The position numbers were made by a program, and so were the translations under genes. Source: Streptomyces caeruleatus (GTDB lineage Bacteria; Actinomycetota; Actinomycetes; Streptomycetales; Streptomycetaceae). From it: a DNA stretch of 64,000 nt. Location of the stretch: contig NZ_KQ948932.1 of the NCBI RefSeq assembly GCF_001514235.1, forward strand, positions 16,247 to 80,246, in the 5' to 3' direction. Each line of letters begins with the position of its first letter. Position 1 is the first letter of the stretch. Below, in pieces: positions 45,175 to 53,482 of the stretch. The notes beneath the pieces are model-generated. The model did not search any database. It was given only the letters and a program-made list of their open reading frames with translations, and was not told where the DNA came from.

Positions 45175-45216
45175 CGCAGGTCTGAGATGCCGCCGCGTTA
45201 CGACGCACGGTCGTTC

Positions 45217-45238
45217 CATTCGGTGTGCGCACCGAATG
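45217..45238. repeat. Inverted repeat after the cytidylyltransferase
   Basis: CATTCGGTG (45217-45225) pairs with CACCGAATG (45230-45238) across TGCG. A further ACCGAAT follows at 45246. It may be the terminator of the polysaccharide cluster (no T run) or an operator. Confidence 0.5.
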
Positions 45239-45401
45239 AGGGAACCGAATCGGCGGAAAAGGCCTTCAGCAGGATGGAGGCCAGAGGTTGCGGGTGTCTT
45301 GGCGGGCGTCGAACATCCCAGAAAGGAGCCATCGCGCCTGCCGCGACTCTTGACGCCGTTTACCGGCGTTTCGCGGTCGTCCTTCAAAGGAAGGCATCTG
45401 C

Positions 45402-46302
45402 ATGTCACTTGTGCTGCCGGGTTCGTCCGAAGACGGCCACGATCACTGCTGTTACCGCTTTCGTGGCGGCATTCGGAGTATTCCAGTGCGCTGAGGCGGG
45501 AGCAGCACTTCCCGCCGAGGGCGGTGAACCGTCCGGCATCAGCAGGCTCTCGGACCAGTTGACGGTTCCCTAGGGTGTTTCGTTCCTGCCGGGCAAGGCG
45601 GCGGCACTGGTGACGGAGCGAAACACCGGTGTGGTCTGGAAGGTCGGCCTGAACGGGAGCAAGAAGCGGGTCGGCTCGGTACCGAACGCGGTCTGGAGCA
45701 AGGCCACGCAGGACAAGGGCGGTCTGTTGGGTGTCGCCGTGTCACCGACCTGGAACGGGACGACGGACCAGGACGTGTTCTTCATGGAGACCACGGCCAC
45801 CGACAACCGTGTGGTCCGGATGAAGTTCAACGGCTCCACGCTGAGCGGCTACACGCCCGTGTTGACCGGCATCGTCAGGGACACACAGCACAACGGCGGG
45901 ACGATTGCCCTCGGCCCCGACCGCTATCTCTACGTCGCCACCGGTGACGCGCAGCAGGGGCGGCTGGCCCAGAAGAAGAACTCACTCAACGGAAAGATCC
46001 TGCGGATCACCAAGACCGGTGCCGCGGCTCCGAGAAACCCCTTCGGAACCCGCGTCTACAGCTATGGTCATCGAAACCCGCAGGGTCTCGCCTGGGACGG
46101 CTCCGGGCGGCTGTGGGAAACGGAGATCGGCCAGAGCGCCTGGGACGAACTCAACCTCATCAAGCCGGGCCGGAACTACGGCTGGCCCACCTGCGAGGGT
46201 CACTGCTCCGCCGCGGGAATGACGAACCCCAAGTTCGTGTGGGCGGTGGATCACGGTGGAGCGCCCGCCCAGATCGCCGTCGCCGACAACGTCATCTACG
46301 CC
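45402..46302 (+). pseudogene. Decayed PQQ-dependent sugar dehydrogenase
   Basis: This is a broken gene for a secreted soluble aldose/glucose dehydrogenase. It has at least three lesions. The ATG at 45402, well placed after AAAGGAAGG, runs out of frame with the signal-like TATITAVTAFVAAFGVF, so about one base was gained near 45418. The TAG at 45571-45573 replaces what is usually Trp in TVPWGVSFLP. The homology stops abruptly after VADNVIYA. Between these points the family pattern is clear (VTERNTGVVWKV, HNGGTIALGPDRYLYVATGD, YGHRNPQGLAWDGSGRLW, AWDELNLIKPGRNYGWP). A downstream piece from ATG 45610 remains open but lacks the first strand and the last blade, so it is unlikely to work. Confidence 0.82.
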
Positions 46303-46942
46303 TCGACAACCTCGACGCCGTCGACGCGATCATCGAGCTCGGAGTGTCCTGGGGCGTGGACCGCATCGAGCTGGCCAACGTCCAGTTCTACGGCTGGGGC
46401 CTGCTCAACCGTGCCGCGCTGCTCCCGACCCGCGACCAGCTAGCCGGCGCGCGGGACACCGTGGAGCGATGGCGAGAGCGGCTCTCTACGGGACCCGAGC
46501 TGGTCTGGGTCGTCCCCGACCACTTCGACGGTGTCGCCAAGCCCTGCATGGGCGGCTGGGGAGCGGTCTCCTCACCGTCACCCCGGACGGCACCGCCCTG
46601 CCCTGCCCGGCCGCCGCCTCGCTGCCCGACCTGGACCCGCCGAACGTCCGGGACCATCGCCTGGACTGGATCTGGGATCACTCCGCGGCGTTCACCCGCT
46701 ACCGCGGCACCGACTGGATGGTCGGCCCCTGTCGCAGCTGTTCCCGCCGCGACGAGGACTTCGGCGGCTGCCGCTGCCAGGCCTACGCTCTCACCGGGGA
46801 CGCGGCCCGTACGGACCCCGCGTGCCGGCTCTCCCCGGACCACGGGGTGATCAGGGAGCTCACTGAGGGGAGCGCGGGGGCGGCCGCCCGGATCAGGCGG
46901 CGCCGACCGGGTCGGGGCGAGGGCGTCCGCACCCGGGTTTGA
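46303..46942 (+). pseudogene. pqqE: C-terminal remnant of pqqE (radical SAM, PQQ biosynthesis)
   Basis: Directly joined to the dehydrogenase remnant is the last part of a PqqE-like protein. DNLDAVDAIIELGVSWGVDR and the diagnostic LANVQFYGWGLLNRAALLPT read in one frame. The continuation LLTVTPDGTALPCPAA, then RYRGTDWM, and the auxiliary-cluster segment CRSCSRRDEDFGGCRCQAYA reads in another, so about one base was lost near 46560. The radical SAM CxxxCxxC domain is missing. PqqE cross-links Glu and Tyr of PqqA in PQQ synthesis. The fragment is non-functional but indicates that a pqq cluster once lay here. Its final stop at 46942 lies within the rpsJ promoter. Confidence 0.85.
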
Positions 46943-46966
46943 CCCGCGTCACCCTCGGGGTATTCT
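46939..46966 (+). promoter_or_regulatory. Promoter of the S10 operon
   Basis: TTGACC (46939-46944) and TATTCT (46961-46966) are 16 bases apart. It is followed by a 340-base leader before rpsJ. Confidence 0.65.
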
Positions 46967-47312
46967 CTCCGGCTCGATTGGCCAGCCCCCTGCCCCATAT
47001 GGCAGACTGTCCGAGTTGCTCGGTCGAGTGTTGATGCTGCGCGCCTCCCGCCGGGAGGACCGGAAGCGAGTCCCACAGTACTCGTCGCCCTAACTGCCGT
47101 AAGGCAGCGCTGGGGCGGACGTACGGGAATCTTCCGGGAAGTGTGGTGCGGCACTGGCCAGGCACCCGGTGAACCTCTTTCCCAAGGCAGGGATGTTCGA
47201 ACAAGGGACATCTGTGTCAGCGAAAGCGCGACACGCCCGACCGCGTGGGTCGGAGGAGGTCAAGGGAACACCGGGTTCCAGAGCTGTAGAGAGACAGGAC
47301 TACTGAGTAGCC
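46967..47312 (+). other. Leader of the S10 operon
   Basis: These 346 bases precede rpsJ and hold no gene. In other bacteria the S10 leader binds L4 for autoregulation; I could not identify an equivalent structure by eye. Confidence 0.4.
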
Positions 47313-47621
47313 ATGGCGGGACAGAAGATCCGCATCCGGCTCAAGGCCTACGACCACGAGGTCATCGACTCCTCGGCGAAGAAGATCGTCGAGACGGTGA
47401 CCCGCACTGGTGCGTCGGTCGCGGGCCCGGTGCCGCTGCCCACTGAGAAGAACGTGTACTGCGTCATCAAGTCGCCGCACAAGTACAAGGACTCGCGCGA
47501 GCACTTCGAGATGCGCACGCACAAGCGCCTGATCGACATTCTCGACCCGACCCCCAAGACCGTTGACTCTCTGATGCGACTCGACCTCCCGGCCGGTGTC
47601 GACATCGAGATCAAGCTCTGA
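47313..47621 (+). CDS. rpsJ: 30S ribosomal protein S10
   Basis: This 102-residue 30S head protein also acts as NusE with NusB and NusG in antitermination. RIRLKAYDHEVIDSSAKKIV opens the protein, and the loop VPLPTEKNVYCVIKSPHKYK and HFEMRTHKRLIDI are typical. The ATG at 47313 has only a weak GACAGGA upstream at a long spacing. It is the first gene of the S10 operon, with rplC 17 bases downstream. Confidence 0.98.
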   Translation: MAGQKIRIRLKAYDHEVIDSSAKKIVETVTRTGASVAGPVPLPTEKNVYCVIKSPHKYKDSREHFEMRTHKRLIDILDPTPKTVDSLMRLDLPAGVDIEIKL

Positions 47622-47638
47622 GGGCTGGTGATCTGAGA

Positions 47639-48283
47639 ATGGCTAAGCAGATCAAGGGCATCCTGGGCGAGAAGCTCGGCATGACGCAGGTGTGGGACGA
47701 GAACAACCGTGTTGTTCCGGTCACCGTCGTCAAGGCCGGCCCCAACGTCGTCACCCAGGTCCGTACCAACGACGTCGACGGCTACGAGTCGGTCCAGATC
47801 GCCTTCGGCGAGATCGACCCGCGCAAGGTGAACAAGCCCCTCAAGGGCCACTTCGCCAAGGCCGACGTCACCCCCCGTCGTCACCTCGTCGAGATCCGCA
47901 CCGCTGACGCCTCCGAGTACACGCTCGGCCAGGAAGTCACGGCCGAGGTCTTCGAGTCCGGCGTGAAGGTCGACGTCACCGGCAAGAGCAAGGGCAAGGG
48001 CTTCGCCGGTGTCATGAAGCGTCACAACTTCAAGGGCCTCGGCGCCGGTCACGGCACCCAGCGCAAGCACCGCTCGCCCGGTTCCATCGGTGGCTGCGCC
48101 ACCCCGGGCCGCGTGTTCAAGGGCCTCCGCATGGCGGGTCGCATGGGCAACGAGCGGGTCACCACCCAGAACCTGACCGTCCACGCCGTTGACGCGGAGA
48201 AGGGTCTGCTGCTCATCAAGGGCGCGGTTCCCGGTCCGAACGGCGGCCTCGTCCTGGTCCGCACCGCGGCCAAGGGGGCCTGA
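47639..48283 (+). CDS. rplC: 50S ribosomal protein L3
   Basis: This 214-residue protein is an early assembly factor near the peptidyl transferase centre. It opens GILGEKLGMTQVWDENNRVV, and the extended loop includes FAGVMKRHNFKGLGAGHGT and SIGGCATPGRVFKGLRMAGR. The ATG is preceded by GAGGGCTGGTGATCTGAGA. It is eight bases from rplD. Confidence 0.98.
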   Translation: MAKQIKGILGEKLGMTQVWDENNRVVPVTVVKAGPNVVTQVRTNDVDGYESVQIAFGEIDPRKVNKPLKGHFAKADVTPRRHLVEIRTADASEYTLGQEVTAEVFESGVKVDVTGKSKGKGFAGVMKRHNFKGLGAGHGTQRKHRSPGSIGGCATPGRVFKGLRMAGRMGNERVTTQNLTVHAVDAEKGLLLIKGAVPGPNGGLVLVRTAAKGA

Positions 48284-48291
48284 GGTAACCG

Positions 48292-48948
48292 ATGAGCACT
48301 GTTGACATCCTTTCGCCGGCGGGCGACAAGGCCGGTTCCGTCGAGCTCCCCGCGGAGATCTTCGACGTAGAGAAGATCAGCGTTCCGCTGCTCCACCAGG
48401 TCGTCGTCGCGCAGCTGGCCGCTGCCCGCCAGGGCACGCACAAGACCAAGACGCGTGGCGAGGTCCGTGGTGGTGGCAAGAAGCCTTACCGCCAGAAGGG
48501 CACCGGTCGCGCCCGTCAGGGCTCGACCCGCGCGCCGCAGTTCGCCGGTGGTGGCGTCGTGCACGGTCCCGTGCCGCGTGACTACTCGCAGCGGACCCCG
48601 AAGAAGATGAAGGCCGCGGCCCTGCGCCACGCCCTCACCGACCGGGCCCGCAACAACCGCATTCACGTCGTCTCCGGCGTGATCGAGGGCGACAACCCGT
48701 CCACGAAGGCCGCCAAGAGCCTGTTCGGCAAGATCTCGGAGCGCAAGAACCTGCTCCTGGTCGTCGAGCGCGCCGACGAGGCCGCGTGGCTGTCCGCCCG
48801 CAACCTGCCCCAGGTCCACATCCTGGAGCCGGGCCAGCTGAACACGTACGACGTTCTCGTCTCGGACGACGTGGTCTTCACCCAGGCCGCCCTGGAGTCC
48901 TTCGTGTCCGGCCCGAAGGCCAATGACACCGAAGGGAGCGAGGCCTGA
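48292..48948 (+). CDS. rplD: 50S ribosomal protein L4
   Basis: This 218-residue protein lines the exit tunnel with an extended loop (TKTRGEVRGGGKKPYRQKGT, then GRARQGSTRAPQF). In other bacteria it is the feedback repressor of this operon. The ATG follows CCTGAGGTAACCG. Its TGA shares a base with the rplW ATG. Confidence 0.98.
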   Translation: MSTVDILSPAGDKAGSVELPAEIFDVEKISVPLLHQVVVAQLAAARQGTHKTKTRGEVRGGGKKPYRQKGTGRARQGSTRAPQFAGGGVVHGPVPRDYSQRTPKKMKAAALRHALTDRARNNRIHVVSGVIEGDNPSTKAAKSLFGKISERKNLLLVVERADEAAWLSARNLPQVHILEPGQLNTYDVLVSDDVVFTQAALESFVSGPKANDTEGSEA

Positions 48949-49367
48949 TGGCTATCCGTCACCCCGCCATTGCCTCCAAGGCCGCGAAGAAGGCCAAGGC
49001 CGCTCGCGTCGCCAAGGCGCGTCGCCACGCCGCCGAGGGCAAGAACACCGTCATCACGCCGGCGAGCAAGGCATTCACGGACCTCCGTGACGTCCTGATC
49101 AAGCCGGTCGTGTCCGAGAAGAGCTACGCGCTTCTCGACGAGAACAAGTACACGTTCATCGTCGCGCCGGGCTCCAACAAGACCCAGATCAAGCAGGCCG
49201 TCGAGTCGGTCTTCGAGGTCAAGGTCACCGGGGTCAACACGATCAACCGCCAGGGCAAGCGCAAGCGGACCCGCACGGGCTTCGGCCAGCGTGCCGGCAC
49301 CAAGCGCGCGATCGTGACCCTCGCTGAGGGCGACCGTATCGACATCTTCGGCGGTCCGACCGCCTAA
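48948..49367 (+). CDS. rplW: 50S ribosomal protein L23
   Basis: This 139-residue protein at the tunnel exit is the docking point for trigger factor and SRP. The conserved domain begins at about residue 46 (DVLIKPVVSEKSYALLDENK) and includes TGVNTINRQGKRKRTRTGF. The first 40 residues are a basic Ala/Lys-rich extension not found in most bacteria. The start ATG overlaps the rplD stop by one base. Confidence 0.97.
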   Translation: MAIRHPAIASKAAKKAKAARVAKARRHAAEGKNTVITPASKAFTDLRDVLIKPVVSEKSYALLDENKYTFIVAPGSNKTQIKQAVESVFEVKVTGVNTINRQGKRKRTRTGFGQRAGTKRAIVTLAEGDRIDIFGGPTA

Positions 49368-49407
49368 GGGCGGTCCGGATCGTCCGATATCGGACGAGGA
49401 CTGAGAA

Positions 49408-50244
49408 ATGGGAATCCGCAAGTACAAGCCGACTACGCCGGGCCGTCGCGGCTCCAGCGTCGCCGACTTCGTCGAGGTCACGCGGTCCACGCCGGAGAAG
49501 TCGTTGGTCCGCCCCCTGCACAGCAAGGGTGGCCGTAACAACTCCGGTCGTGTGACCGTCCGCCACCAGGGTGGTGGCCACAAGCGCGCCTACCGCGTGA
49601 TCGACTTCCGTCGTCACGACAAGGACGGCGTGCCGGCGAAGGTCGCGCACATCGAGTACGACCCCAACCGCACCGCGCGCATCGCGCTGCTGCACTACGC
49701 CGACGGCGAGAAGCGCTACATCCTCGCCCCGCGCAACCTGCAGCAGGGTGACCGCGTCGAGAACGGTCCCGGGGCCGACATCAAGCCGGGCAACAACCTG
49801 GCGCTGCGCAACATCCCGGTCGGTACCACGATCCACGCGATCGAGCTCCGTCCCGGTGGCGGCGCCAAGTTCGCCCGCTCCGCCGGTGCCTCCGTGCAGC
49901 TGCTCGCGAAGGAGGGCCAGATGGCCCACCTGCGCATGCCCTCCGGTGAGATCCGCCTGGTCGACGTGCGCTGCCGCGCCACCGTCGGCGAGGTCGGCAA
50001 CGCCGAGCAGAGCAACATCAACTGGGGTAAGGCCGGCCGTAAGCGCTGGCTGGGCGTTCGCCCGACCGTTCGCGGTGTGGCGATGAACCCGGTTGACCAC
50101 CCGCACGGTGGTGGTGAGGGCAAGACCTCCGGTGGTCGCCACCCGGTCTCCCCGTGGGGTCAGAAGGAGGGTCGTACTCGTTCGCCCAAGAAGGCGTCGA
50201 ACAAGTACATCGTCCGCCGCCGCAAGACGAACAAGAAGCGCTAG
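49408..50244 (+). CDS. rplB: 50S ribosomal protein L2
   Basis: This 278-residue protein is essential for subunit joining and peptidyl transfer. Landmarks are KPTTPGRRGSSVADFVEV, GGGHKRAYRVIDF, and the conserved C-terminal loop VAMNPVDHPHGGGEGKTSGG with the histidine near the catalytic centre. The ATG follows CGAGGACTGAGAA. It is followed by rpsS after 12 bases. Confidence 0.98.
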   Translation: MGIRKYKPTTPGRRGSSVADFVEVTRSTPEKSLVRPLHSKGGRNNSGRVTVRHQGGGHKRAYRVIDFRRHDKDGVPAKVAHIEYDPNRTARIALLHYADGEKRYILAPRNLQQGDRVENGPGADIKPGNNLALRNIPVGTTIHAIELRPGGGAKFARSAGASVQLLAKEGQMAHLRMPSGEIRLVDVRCRATVGEVGNAEQSNINWGKAGRKRWLGVRPTVRGVAMNPVDHPHGGGEGKTSGGRHPVSPWGQKEGRTRSPKKASNKYIVRRRKTNKKR

Positions 50245-50256
50245 GAGCGGGTTTAG

Positions 50257-50538
50257 ATGCCGCGCAGTCTCAAGAAGGGGCCCTTCGTCGACGACCACCT
50301 GATCAAGAAGGTGGAAGCCCAGAACGAAGCCGGCACCAAGAACGTCATCAAGACCTGGTCCCGTCGCTCCATGATCGTGCCGGCCATGCTCGGCCACACG
50401 CTCGCGGTGCACAACGGCAAGACCCACATCCCGGTGTTCGTCACCGAGTCGATGGTCGGCCACAAGCTCGGCGAGTTCTCGCCGACGCGCACCTTCCGGG
50501 GCCACGTCAAGGACGACCGGAAGTCGAAGCGCCGCTAG
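50257..50538 (+). CDS. rpsS: 30S ribosomal protein S19
   Basis: This 93-residue 30S head protein contacts S13 and the A-site tRNA. It reads MPRSLKKGPFVDDHLIKKVE, TWSRRSMIVPAMLGHTLAVH and VTESMVGHKLGEFSPTRTF. The ATG follows TAGGAGCGGGTTTAG, which overlaps the rplB stop region. Confidence 0.98.
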   Translation: MPRSLKKGPFVDDHLIKKVEAQNEAGTKNVIKTWSRRSMIVPAMLGHTLAVHNGKTHIPVFVTESMVGHKLGEFSPTRTFRGHVKDDRKSKRR

Positions 50539-50582
50539 TAGCGGATCGCATTCAGACACGTAAGTAACTGAGAGGGACAACC

Positions 50583-50930
50583 ATGGAAGCCAGGGCCCAG
50601 GCGCGGTACATCCGCGTTACGCCCATGAAGGCCCGCCGCGTGGTGGACCTTATCCGTGGCATGGATGCCACGGAGGCTCAGGCTGTTCTGCGATTCGCTC
50701 CGCAGGCAGCCTCCGTGCCCGTCGGCAAGGTGCTCGACAGCGCCATCGCCAACGCCGCGCACAACTACGACCACCCGGACGCCACCTCGCTGTTCATCAG
50801 CGAGGCGTACGTCGACGAGGGCCCGACCCTGAAGCGGTTCCGTCCGCGTGCCCAGGGCCGTGCCTACCGGATCCGCAAGCGGACCAGCCACATCACCGTG
50901 GTCGTCGCCAGCAAGGAAGGAACCCGGTAA
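50583..50930 (+). CDS. rplV: 50S ribosomal protein L22
   Basis: This 115-residue protein lines the peptide exit tunnel. It shows ARYIRVTPMKARRVVDLIRG, ANAAHNYDHPDA and the tunnel hairpin LKRFRPRAQGRAYRIRKRTS. The ATG follows CTGAGAGGGACAACC. Its TAA shares one base with the rpsC ATG. Confidence 0.98.
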   Translation: MEARAQARYIRVTPMKARRVVDLIRGMDATEAQAVLRFAPQAASVPVGKVLDSAIANAAHNYDHPDATSLFISEAYVDEGPTLKRFRPRAQGRAYRIRKRTSHITVVVASKEGTR

Positions 50931-51751
50931 TGGGCCAGAAGGTTAACCCGCATGGGTTCCGGCTCGGTGTCACCACGGACTTCAAGTCCCGGTGGTACGC
51001 CGACAAGCTGTACAAGGACTACGTCAAGGAAGACGTCGCCATCCGTCGGATGATGACGTCCGGCATGGAGCGCGCCGGTATCTCGAAGGTTGAGATCGAG
51101 CGCACCCGTGACCGTGTGCGGGTGGACATCCACACCGCGCGTCCGGGCATCGTCATCGGCCGCCGTGGCGCCGAGGCCGACCGCATCCGCGGTGACCTCG
51201 AGAAGCTCACGGGCAAGCAGGTCCAGCTGAACATCCTCGAGGTCAAGAACCCCGAGACCGACGCTCAGCTGGTTGCCCAGGCCGTTGCCGAGCAGCTCTC
51301 CTCCCGCGTCTCCTTCCGCCGCGCCATGCGTAAGAGCATGCAGTCGGCGATGAAGGCCGGCGCCAAGGGCATCAAGATCCAGTGCGGTGGCCGCCTCGGC
51401 GGCGCCGAGATGTCCCGCTCGGAGTTCTACCGCGAGGGCCGTGTGCCCCTGCACACGCTCCGCGCGAACGTGGACTACGGCTTCTTCGAGGCCAAGACGA
51501 CCTTCGGCCGCATCGGCGTGAAGGTCTGGATCTACAAGGGCGACGTCAAGAACATCGCCGAGGTCCGCGCCGAGAACGCTGCGGCCCGTGCGGGTAACCG
51601 CCCGGCCCGTGGTGGTGCCGACCGCCCGGCCCGTGGTGGCCGCGGTGGCGAGCGGCGCGGTCGTAAGCCGCAGCAGGCTGCTGGTTCCGAGGCCCCCAAG
51701 GCCGAGGCTCCCGCGTCCGCTCCGGCTGAGAGCACCGGAACGGAGGCCTGA
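50930..51751 (+). CDS. rpsC: 30S ribosomal protein S3
   Basis: This 273-residue protein lies at the mRNA entry channel. The KH domain includes VRVDIHTARPGIVIGRRGAE near residue 64, and the C-terminal domain has GIKIQCGGRLGGAEMSRSE. The last 55 residues form a low-complexity tail with RPARGG repeats and an Ala/Pro/Glu end, an actinomycete extension. The start overlaps the rplV stop (TAATG). Confidence 0.98.
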   Translation: MGQKVNPHGFRLGVTTDFKSRWYADKLYKDYVKEDVAIRRMMTSGMERAGISKVEIERTRDRVRVDIHTARPGIVIGRRGAEADRIRGDLEKLTGKQVQLNILEVKNPETDAQLVAQAVAEQLSSRVSFRRAMRKSMQSAMKAGAKGIKIQCGGRLGGAEMSRSEFYREGRVPLHTLRANVDYGFFEAKTTFGRIGVKVWIYKGDVKNIAEVRAENAAARAGNRPARGGADRPARGGRGGERRGRKPQQAAGSEAPKAEAPASAPAESTGTEA

Positions 51752-51756
51752 CCGAC

Positions 51757-52176
51757 ATGCTGATCCCCCGTAGGGTCAAGCACCGCAAGCAGCACCACCC
51801 GAAGCGCCGTGGTCAGGCCAAGGGCGGTACGACGGTTGCGTTCGGCGAGTACGGCATCCAGGCCCTCACGCCGGCGTACGTGACCAACCGCCAGATCGAG
51901 GCGGCCCGTATCGCGATGACCCGCCACATCAAGCGTGGCGGCAAGGTCTGGATCAACATCTACCCGGACCGCCCGCTGACGAAGAAGCCTGCCGAGACCC
52001 GCATGGGTTCCGGTAAGGGTTCTCCGGAGTGGTGGATCGCGAACGTGCACCCGGGCCGGGTCATGTTCGAGCTGTCCTACCCCAACGAGAAGATCGCCCG
52101 TGAGGCGCTGACTCGTGCGGCCCACAAGCTGCCGATGAAGTGCCGGATCGTCAAGCGCGAGGCAGGTGAAGCGTGA
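51757..52176 (+). CDS. rplP: 50S ribosomal protein L16
   Basis: This 139-residue protein helps place the A-site tRNA. MLIPRRVKHRKQHHPKRRGQ opens the protein, and the loop around KPAETRMGSGKGSPEWWIAN and the site of YcfD-type arginine modification are conserved. The ATG follows CGGAGGCCTGACCGAC. The TGA overlaps rpmC by one base. Confidence 0.98.
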   Translation: MLIPRRVKHRKQHHPKRRGQAKGGTTVAFGEYGIQALTPAYVTNRQIEAARIAMTRHIKRGGKVWINIYPDRPLTKKPAETRMGSGKGSPEWWIANVHPGRVMFELSYPNEKIAREALTRAAHKLPMKCRIVKREAGEA

Positions 52177-52400
52177 TGTCGGCCGGTACCAAGGCGTCCG
52201 AGCTGCGCGAGCTGGGCAACGAGGAGCTTCTGGCGAAGCTCCGCGAGGCCAAGGAAGAGCTGTTCAACCTCCGCTTCCAGGCGGCGACCGGTCAGCTCGA
52301 GAACCACGGTCGGCTCAAGGCCGTCCGTAAGGACATCGCGCGGATCTACACCCTGATGCGTGAGCGCGAGCTGGGCATCGAGACGGTGGAGAGCGCCTGA
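52176..52400 (+). CDS. rpmC: 50S ribosomal protein L29
   Basis: This 74-residue helical protein at the tunnel exit is a neighbour of L23. It contains ELRELGNEELLAKLREAKEE and LFNLRFQAATGQLENHGRLK. I start at ATG 52176, which overlaps the rplP stop; the GTG three bases before would add one residue. Its TGA overlaps rpsQ by one base. Confidence 0.97.
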   Translation: MSAGTKASELRELGNEELLAKLREAKEELFNLRFQAATGQLENHGRLKAVRKDIARIYTLMRERELGIETVESA

Positions 52401-52687
52401 TGAGTGAGAGCAACGTGACTGAGCAGACTGCAGAGGCCCGCGGCTTCCGCAAGACCCGCGAGGGTCTCGTCGTCAGCGACAAGATGGACAAGACCGTCGT
52501 CGTCGCCGTCGAGGACCGCGTCAAGCACGCGCTGTACGGCAAGGTCATCCGCCGTACCAACAAGCTCAAGGCGCACGACGAGCAGAACGCCGCGGGTGTC
52601 GGCGACCGTGTCCTCCTCGCGGAGACCCGGCCGCTGTCCGCGACGAAGCGCTGGCGCGTCGTCGAGATCCTCGAGAAGGCCAAGTAA
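52400..52687 (+). CDS. rpsQ: 30S ribosomal protein S17
   Basis: This 95-residue OB-fold protein of the 30S body reads EGLVVSDKMDKTVVVAVEDR, HALYGKVIRRTNKLKAHDE and ETRPLSATKRWRVVEIL. It is the last S10-operon gene before a spacer with two hairpins. Confidence 0.98.
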   Translation: MSESNVTEQTAEARGFRKTREGLVVSDKMDKTVVVAVEDRVKHALYGKVIRRTNKLKAHDEQNAAGVGDRVLLAETRPLSATKRWRVVEILEKAK

Positions 52688-52690
52688 TTT

Positions 52691-52759
52691 CCTGCGGGCA
52701 AACCCGCAGGTCAGTTCCGCCAGGCTCCGGGTGGGTGTGTAACTTGCACACCCGCCCGG
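52691..52759 (+). terminator. Two tandem hairpins between rpsQ and rplN
   Basis: CCTGCGGG (52691-52698) pairs with CCCGCAGG (52703-52710) over a four-base loop. A 13-base stem (52727-52739 with 52747-52759, one G-U) follows at once. They lie at the S10/spc operon border. No T run follows, so they may be partial terminators or processing sites rather than a complete stop. Confidence 0.65.
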
Positions 52760-52787
52760 GGAACCGGCAGACAAACAGGAGATAGAC

Positions 52788-53156
52788 GTGATCCAGCAGG
52801 AGTCGCGACTGCGTGTCGCCGACAACACTGGTGCGAAGGAGATCCTTTGCATCCGTGTGCTCGGTGGCTCCGGTCGCCGCTACGCGGGCATCGGTGACGT
52901 CATCGTCGCCACCGTCAAGGACGCGATCCCCGGTGGCAACGTGAAGAAGGGTGACGTCGTCAAGGCGGTCATCGTTCGCACCGTCAAGGAGCGCCGCCGT
53001 CCGGACGGCTCGTACATCCGCTTCGACGAGAACGCCGCCGTCATTCTGAAGAACGACGGCGACCCTCGCGGCACCCGCATCTTCGGCCCGGTCGGGCGTG
53101 AGCTGCGCGAGAAGAAGTTCATGAAGATCATCTCGCTGGCTCCGGAGGTGCTGTAA
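52788..53156 (+). CDS. rplN: 50S ribosomal protein L14
   Basis: This 122-residue protein is at the subunit interface, in contact with L19. It reads IQQESRLRVADNTGAKEILC, GDVIVATVKDAIPGGNVKKG and VRTVKERRRPDGSYIRFDEN. The GTG start follows CAGGAGATAGAC. First gene of the spc-type group, two bases from rplX. Confidence 0.98.
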   Translation: MIQQESRLRVADNTGAKEILCIRVLGGSGRRYAGIGDVIVATVKDAIPGGNVKKGDVVKAVIVRTVKERRRPDGSYIRFDENAAVILKNDGDPRGTRIFGPVGRELREKKFMKIISLAPEVL

Positions 53157-53158
53157 GC

Positions 53159-53482
53159 ATGAAGATCAAGAAGGGCGACCTGGTCCAGGTCATCACCGGC
53201 AAGGACAAGGGCAAGCAGGGCAAGGTCATTGCCGCTTACCCGCGCGACGAGCGTGTCCTGGTCGAGGGTGTCAACCGGGTCAAGAAGCACACCAAGGCCG
53301 GCCCGACCGCCAAGGGCTCGCAGGCCGGTGGCATCGTCACGACCGAGGCGCCGATCCACGTCTCCAACGTCCAGCTGGTCGTTGAGAAGGACGGCAACAA
53401 GGTCGTCACGCGTGTCGGCTACCGCTTCGACGACGAAGGCAACAAGATCCGCGTTGCCAAGCGGACGGGTGAGGACATCTGA
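53159..53482 (+). CDS. rplX: 50S ribosomal protein L24
   Basis: This 107-residue assembly-initiator protein has an N-terminal KOW motif in IKKGDLVQVITGKDKGKQGK, followed by VEGVNRVKKHTK and a conserved VSNVQLVVEKDGNKVVTRVG. It overlaps rplE by one base. Confidence 0.97.
   Translation: MKIKKGDLVQVITGKDKGKQGKVIAAYPRDERVLVEGVNRVKKHTKAGPTAKGSQAGGIVTTEAPIHVSNVQLVVEKDGNKVVTRVGYRFDDEGNKIRVAKRTGEDI

Noticed and set aside
45610..46443. Intact short sugar dehydrogenase starting at ATG 45610
   Set aside because: The frame lacks the first strand and the final blade and runs into an out-of-frame pqqE sequence; an in-frame TAG separates it from its proper N terminus.
46113..46850. Arg/Ala-rich open frame across the pseudogenes as a new gene
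   Set aside because: Only the part that matches PqqE is meaningful, and the similarity continues in a different frame after about 46560.
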